A stretch of DNA of 64,000 bases from Streptococcus parasanguinis (GTDB taxonomy: Bacteria; Bacillota; Bacilli; Lactobacillales; Streptococcaceae): contig NZ_JAHZPC010000008.1 of NCBI RefSeq assembly GCF_019929185.1, positions 16,041 to 80,040 on the forward strand, given 5' to 3'. Under the pieces are notes generated by a model that saw only the letters and a list, made by a program, of their open reading frames with translations, had not been told where the DNA came from and did no database searches. Position 1 is the stretch's first letter, and every line of letters begins with the position of its first letter. Positions 61,624 through 64,000 of this stretch are shown piece after piece. The translations under genes were made by a program, and so were the position numbers.

Positions 61624-63720
61624 TTAACCTTCACGTTTTTTGCTGGCTACAAATCCCGCTAAAGCAAGTGAGGTCATACCAAAGAGGCTAAGGACGGTCG
61701 AAGCCAATTCTTCTTGACCTGTTTTTGGAAGACCAGTTGCTGGTGTAGCAGCTACTTCAGCTTGACCACCCGTATGATAAGTGACAGCGACTGGTTTGTT
61801 TGTTGCCACTTCTTTTGTTTCGCTTGCAGCTGGTTGAGCTGGAGTTACTGGGGTTTCAGGTTGAGGAGTTGGGGCAACAGGAGACACTGGAGCCACAGGA
61901 TGGACTGGATTTACAGGACTTACTGGATCAACTGGTGCTGGCTGTGGTTGTGGAGTTGGTTGTGGTTCTGGAGTTGGTGTTTCTTCTTCCACTTTTTCCA
62001 CAAATGTCTTGTTGCCCAAGATTGAAGCAGACAACTTCTTCCCTGCCTTATTCACATCTTCGATGTATTGGATAAAGACTTCAGTATCTGGATTAATGGC
62101 ACCGATCAATTTTGTATCACGGAAGACTGAGAAGCCATCTCCGCCACCATACAAGAAGTCGTTGATAATCGCCTTGTAGGTCTTGTTGCGATCAATTTCA
62201 GTTCCATCTGCCTTGTAAGCTTTTACGACCTTATATGGATTTTCTTCTGTTGCATCAGCTGGTTTTGTATAGGTGTACTTGATCCCTGCCATTTGCAAGA
62301 AGTAAAGCTCTTTCTCATCATATTGTTGGTCCAAAGCTTTGTAGATTTGGTCCCCAGTGATTTCTACTACTTGAAGGATATTTCCAAATGGTTGCACGGC
62401 TTGAGCTGCACCCCAAGTGACTGTTCCGTCTGGTTTCACCACGAGGTCTGCACGGATTCCTCCATTATTGGTGAAGGCAAAGTCAACATCTGGATAACCT
62501 GATTTTTTGGCAATATCTAGTTGCGCTGCTGTGACCAAATCTCCAACAGCACTTTCTTTTTGCGCATTCAATTCACGGGTAATATTTTCAGCCTTGTCTG
62601 CTGTACCGATTTTTGCTTCTGTTACTTTTTTAACCGTCGCATTGGCATCATCGATGATCGCTTGAACCTTGGCATCTTTTGCTTTGCCTTTCGATGGATC
62701 TACCGCAATAATTTTAGCAGTTGGTGCTTTGACAAAGTCAGCTGTATCTGTATCTAGGACTCCACGGACATCCGAGTATGCTTTCCCTTGAGACGTACCT
62801 TGAACAATCAAGGTATTTCCGACCATCCCGTTTGTATATTGGTGGTTGTGACCTGCAAAGACGATATCCACTGAGTTTTCAGGATAGATTTGGTTTAATT
62901 TTTTGATCATGTCTGCAGCAGGACCTTCTGCTACACCATTCTTACTAGTGGCAGCAACGTGGGCCAAGACAGCAATCGCATGAACCCCTTGGTCATTTAA
63001 TTCACGCGCATATTTGGCAATCGATTCTGCTTCATCCAAAACCCGGTATTGTTCATGATTTTTACGCAAGACAAGATTTGGGAATTCTGTCGTAACAACC
63101 CCGATAAATCCGACCTTAACAGTCTTGTCATTGACTGGGATTTCTTTGATGGTATAAGGTTTCCAGTCAAATGGGATTTTGTTGGTATCCTTGTCGACCA
63201 AGTTGGCAATCACGACTTCTTGTTTAGAAGCTTCATGAGGATACTCATCGACGATCTTGTTGAATTGACCAGGTGTTGGGGCTTCTCCCTTCATGATCCG
63301 GTTGAATTCACCAAGTCCTTCGTCAAACTCGTGATTACCAAGAGTTCCATATTCAAAGTTCATTTCATTGAAGACTTTTACAGTTGGTTCATCTTGAAGG
63401 AGGGCAGAGTTGGCTGGACTAGCGCCGACCATATCTCCCGCTTGCACACGGATGCTGGCATTAGGCGTTCCTGCATTCTCTGTTTCAAAGTCTTTTTGCG
63501 AATCGTTCAAATAGGTTGCCAAAAGTGGGGCTGTTCCTGCATTTTTCACAGTTTCGCCTTCTAAACGAGCTGTCCCCGTTTGTTCCAAGGCACCGTGGAA
63601 GTCATTGACGCCCATAAACTGTACGGGCAATTCGTCTGCAAAAACGCTATTGATCGCAAAAACACTAAGACCCGCAGCGACCGCTAGGATACTGCTTTTC
63701 AAGATAATTTTTTTCTTCAT
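61624..63720 (-). CDS. nt5e: Surface-anchored 5'-nucleotidase with LPXTG motif
   Basis: This 698-residue wall-anchored enzyme hydrolyses extracellular nucleotides (AMP to adenosine, for example), a trait tied to immune evasion in oral streptococci. A signal peptide (about 1-28), the metallophosphatase motifs NDFHG (39-43), GNHEFDEG and GHNHQYTNG, and a C-terminal substrate domain (about 395-560) precede a proline-rich wall-spanning stretch (about 587-645) and LPKTG (664-668) with a hydrophobic helix and basic tail. The start at 63720 is set from GGAG spacing. It is monocistronic. A 2',3'-cyclic nucleotide specificity is the alternative. Confidence 0.9.
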   Translation of the reverse strand: MKKKIILKSSILAVAAGLSVFAINSVFADELPVQFMGVNDFHGALEQTGTARLEGETVKNAGTAPLLATYLNDSQKDFETENAGTPNASIRVQAGDMVGASPANSALLQDEPTVKVFNEMNFEYGTLGNHEFDEGLGEFNRIMKGEAPTPGQFNKIVDEYPHEASKQEVVIANLVDKDTNKIPFDWKPYTIKEIPVNDKTVKVGFIGVVTTEFPNLVLRKNHEQYRVLDEAESIAKYARELNDQGVHAIAVLAHVAATSKNGVAEGPAADMIKKLNQIYPENSVDIVFAGHNHQYTNGMVGNTLIVQGTSQGKAYSDVRGVLDTDTADFVKAPTAKIIAVDPSKGKAKDAKVQAIIDDANATVKKVTEAKIGTADKAENITRELNAQKESAVGDLVTAAQLDIAKKSGYPDVDFAFTNNGGIRADLVVKPDGTVTWGAAQAVQPFGNILQVVEITGDQIYKALDQQYDEKELYFLQMAGIKYTYTKPADATEENPYKVVKAYKADGTEIDRNKTYKAIINDFLYGGGDGFSVFRDTKLIGAINPDTEVFIQYIEDVNKAGKKLSASILGNKTFVEKVEEETPTPEPQPTPQPQPAPVDPVSPVNPVHPVAPVSPVAPTPQPETPVTPAQPAASETKEVATNKPVAVTYHTGGQAEVAATPATGLPKTGQEELASTVLSLFGMTSLALAGFVASKKREG

Positions 63721-63929
63721 AGAATACTCCATTTTCTAATGTAGGACACTTCTCCAAAAAGGAGAACGCAGAACAGTTGATTTGCTGCAATCAGCTCTTC
63801 CATTTTACTATTTTTTCGGTTTTACTTCAATATTTTCCTAGAAACTCTTACAATTTTATTGGAAAGCGCTTGATTTCCGAACATCTATCCTCATCCTCTT
63901 CCTTTTGTTACTTGCTGTTCATCACAAAA

Positions 63930-64000
63930 GAGGCTGGGACAAAAGTCCTAGCCTCTCAATTATTTTTGGATTGTCGAGCAAGACGCAGTGGTTGAGTGGG
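63930..64000 (+). repeat. ~175-bp three-hairpin repeat, copy C (cut by the window end)
   Basis: The 71 bases from GAGGCTGGGACAAAAGTCC on match copy A with two differences and break off at the window edge. It lies upstream of the nt5e gene; between them (63721-63929) I see an AT-rich leader with a TTCTCC/GGAGAA hairpin and nothing else clear. Confidence 0.85.

Noticed and set aside
63850..63880. cre-like GGAAAGCGCTTGATTTCC upstream of nt5e
   Set aside because: Only the central AAGCGCTT fits; three to four consensus positions are wrong and it lies 140 bases before the start.
1..64000. CRISPR array, tRNA or rRNA genes
   Set aside because: No regular spacer-repeat pattern and no tRNA-like or rRNA sequence was seen in the spacers.

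Overview
The window is a low-GC Firmicutes chromosome segment from a Streptococcus, most likely an oral species of the mitis/sanguinis group. The evidence is the set of streptococcal gene neighbourhoods (codY-pncA; recG-alr-acpS-DAHP synthase-secA; efp-asp23-nusB; uvrA-pepP; rpsF-ssb-rpsR; scrKA/scrBR), a BOX-type repeat, an LPXTG surface nucleotidase, and strong AGGAGG ribosome binding sites. I cannot fix the species from sequence alone.

Layout. 1-4.9 kb (minus strand): a partial M20 amidohydrolase, a lipoprotein, an EamA transporter, a butanediol-dehydrogenase-type enzyme with a cre-like site, and a small membrane protein. 4.9-8.2 kb: gatCAB. 8.3-13.2 kb: four overlapping or adjacent glycosyltransferase genes (GT8, GT2, GtfB-like, GtfA-like), resembling adhesin-glycosylation enzymes but with no adhesin or SecA2/SecY2 genes in view. 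13.3-16.1 kb: pncA, codY with a CodY box, and alaT. 16.2-19.4 kb: uspA, a HAD/PRA-PH fusion and an asparaginase, separated by repeat-rich spacers. 19.9-29.2 kb: recG, alr, acpS, DAHP synthase, secA and a KimA-type potassium importer.

29.4-38.8 kb holds a TipA-like MerR regulator whose leader contains a BOX element, manA, queG, an acetyltransferase, a PAP2 phosphatase, a heterodimeric ABC exporter under a MarR regulator with three operator copies, and a short peptide-deformylase homologue. 39-44.9 kb is the sucrose locus: scrK and scrA on the minus strand, scrB and scrR on the plus strand, with shared operators between. 44.9-54.3 kb holds nusB, asp23, efp, an SPFH/zinc-ribbon pair, pepP, uvrA, corA and a DUF1129 protein. 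54.3-57.7 kb looks acquired: an IS3-type orfA remnant, an AT-rich MacB-like ABC transporter and an acetyltransferase. 57.8-64 kb holds rpsR-ssb-rpsF, a three-gene overlapping unit (GT2/GtrA flippase, secreted phosphodiester glycosidase, small membrane protein) and the LPXTG 5'-nucleotidase.

Most genes are housekeeping. The least explained material is in the spacers: a ~175-bp three-hairpin repeat present three times, a pair of tandem elements after the asparaginase gene whose closing stems covary, a 151-bp palindromic element after uspA, and the BOX element in the merR leader. The best candidates for unrecognised function among the genes are the glycosyltransferase cluster and the GtrA/phosphodiester-glycosidase unit.
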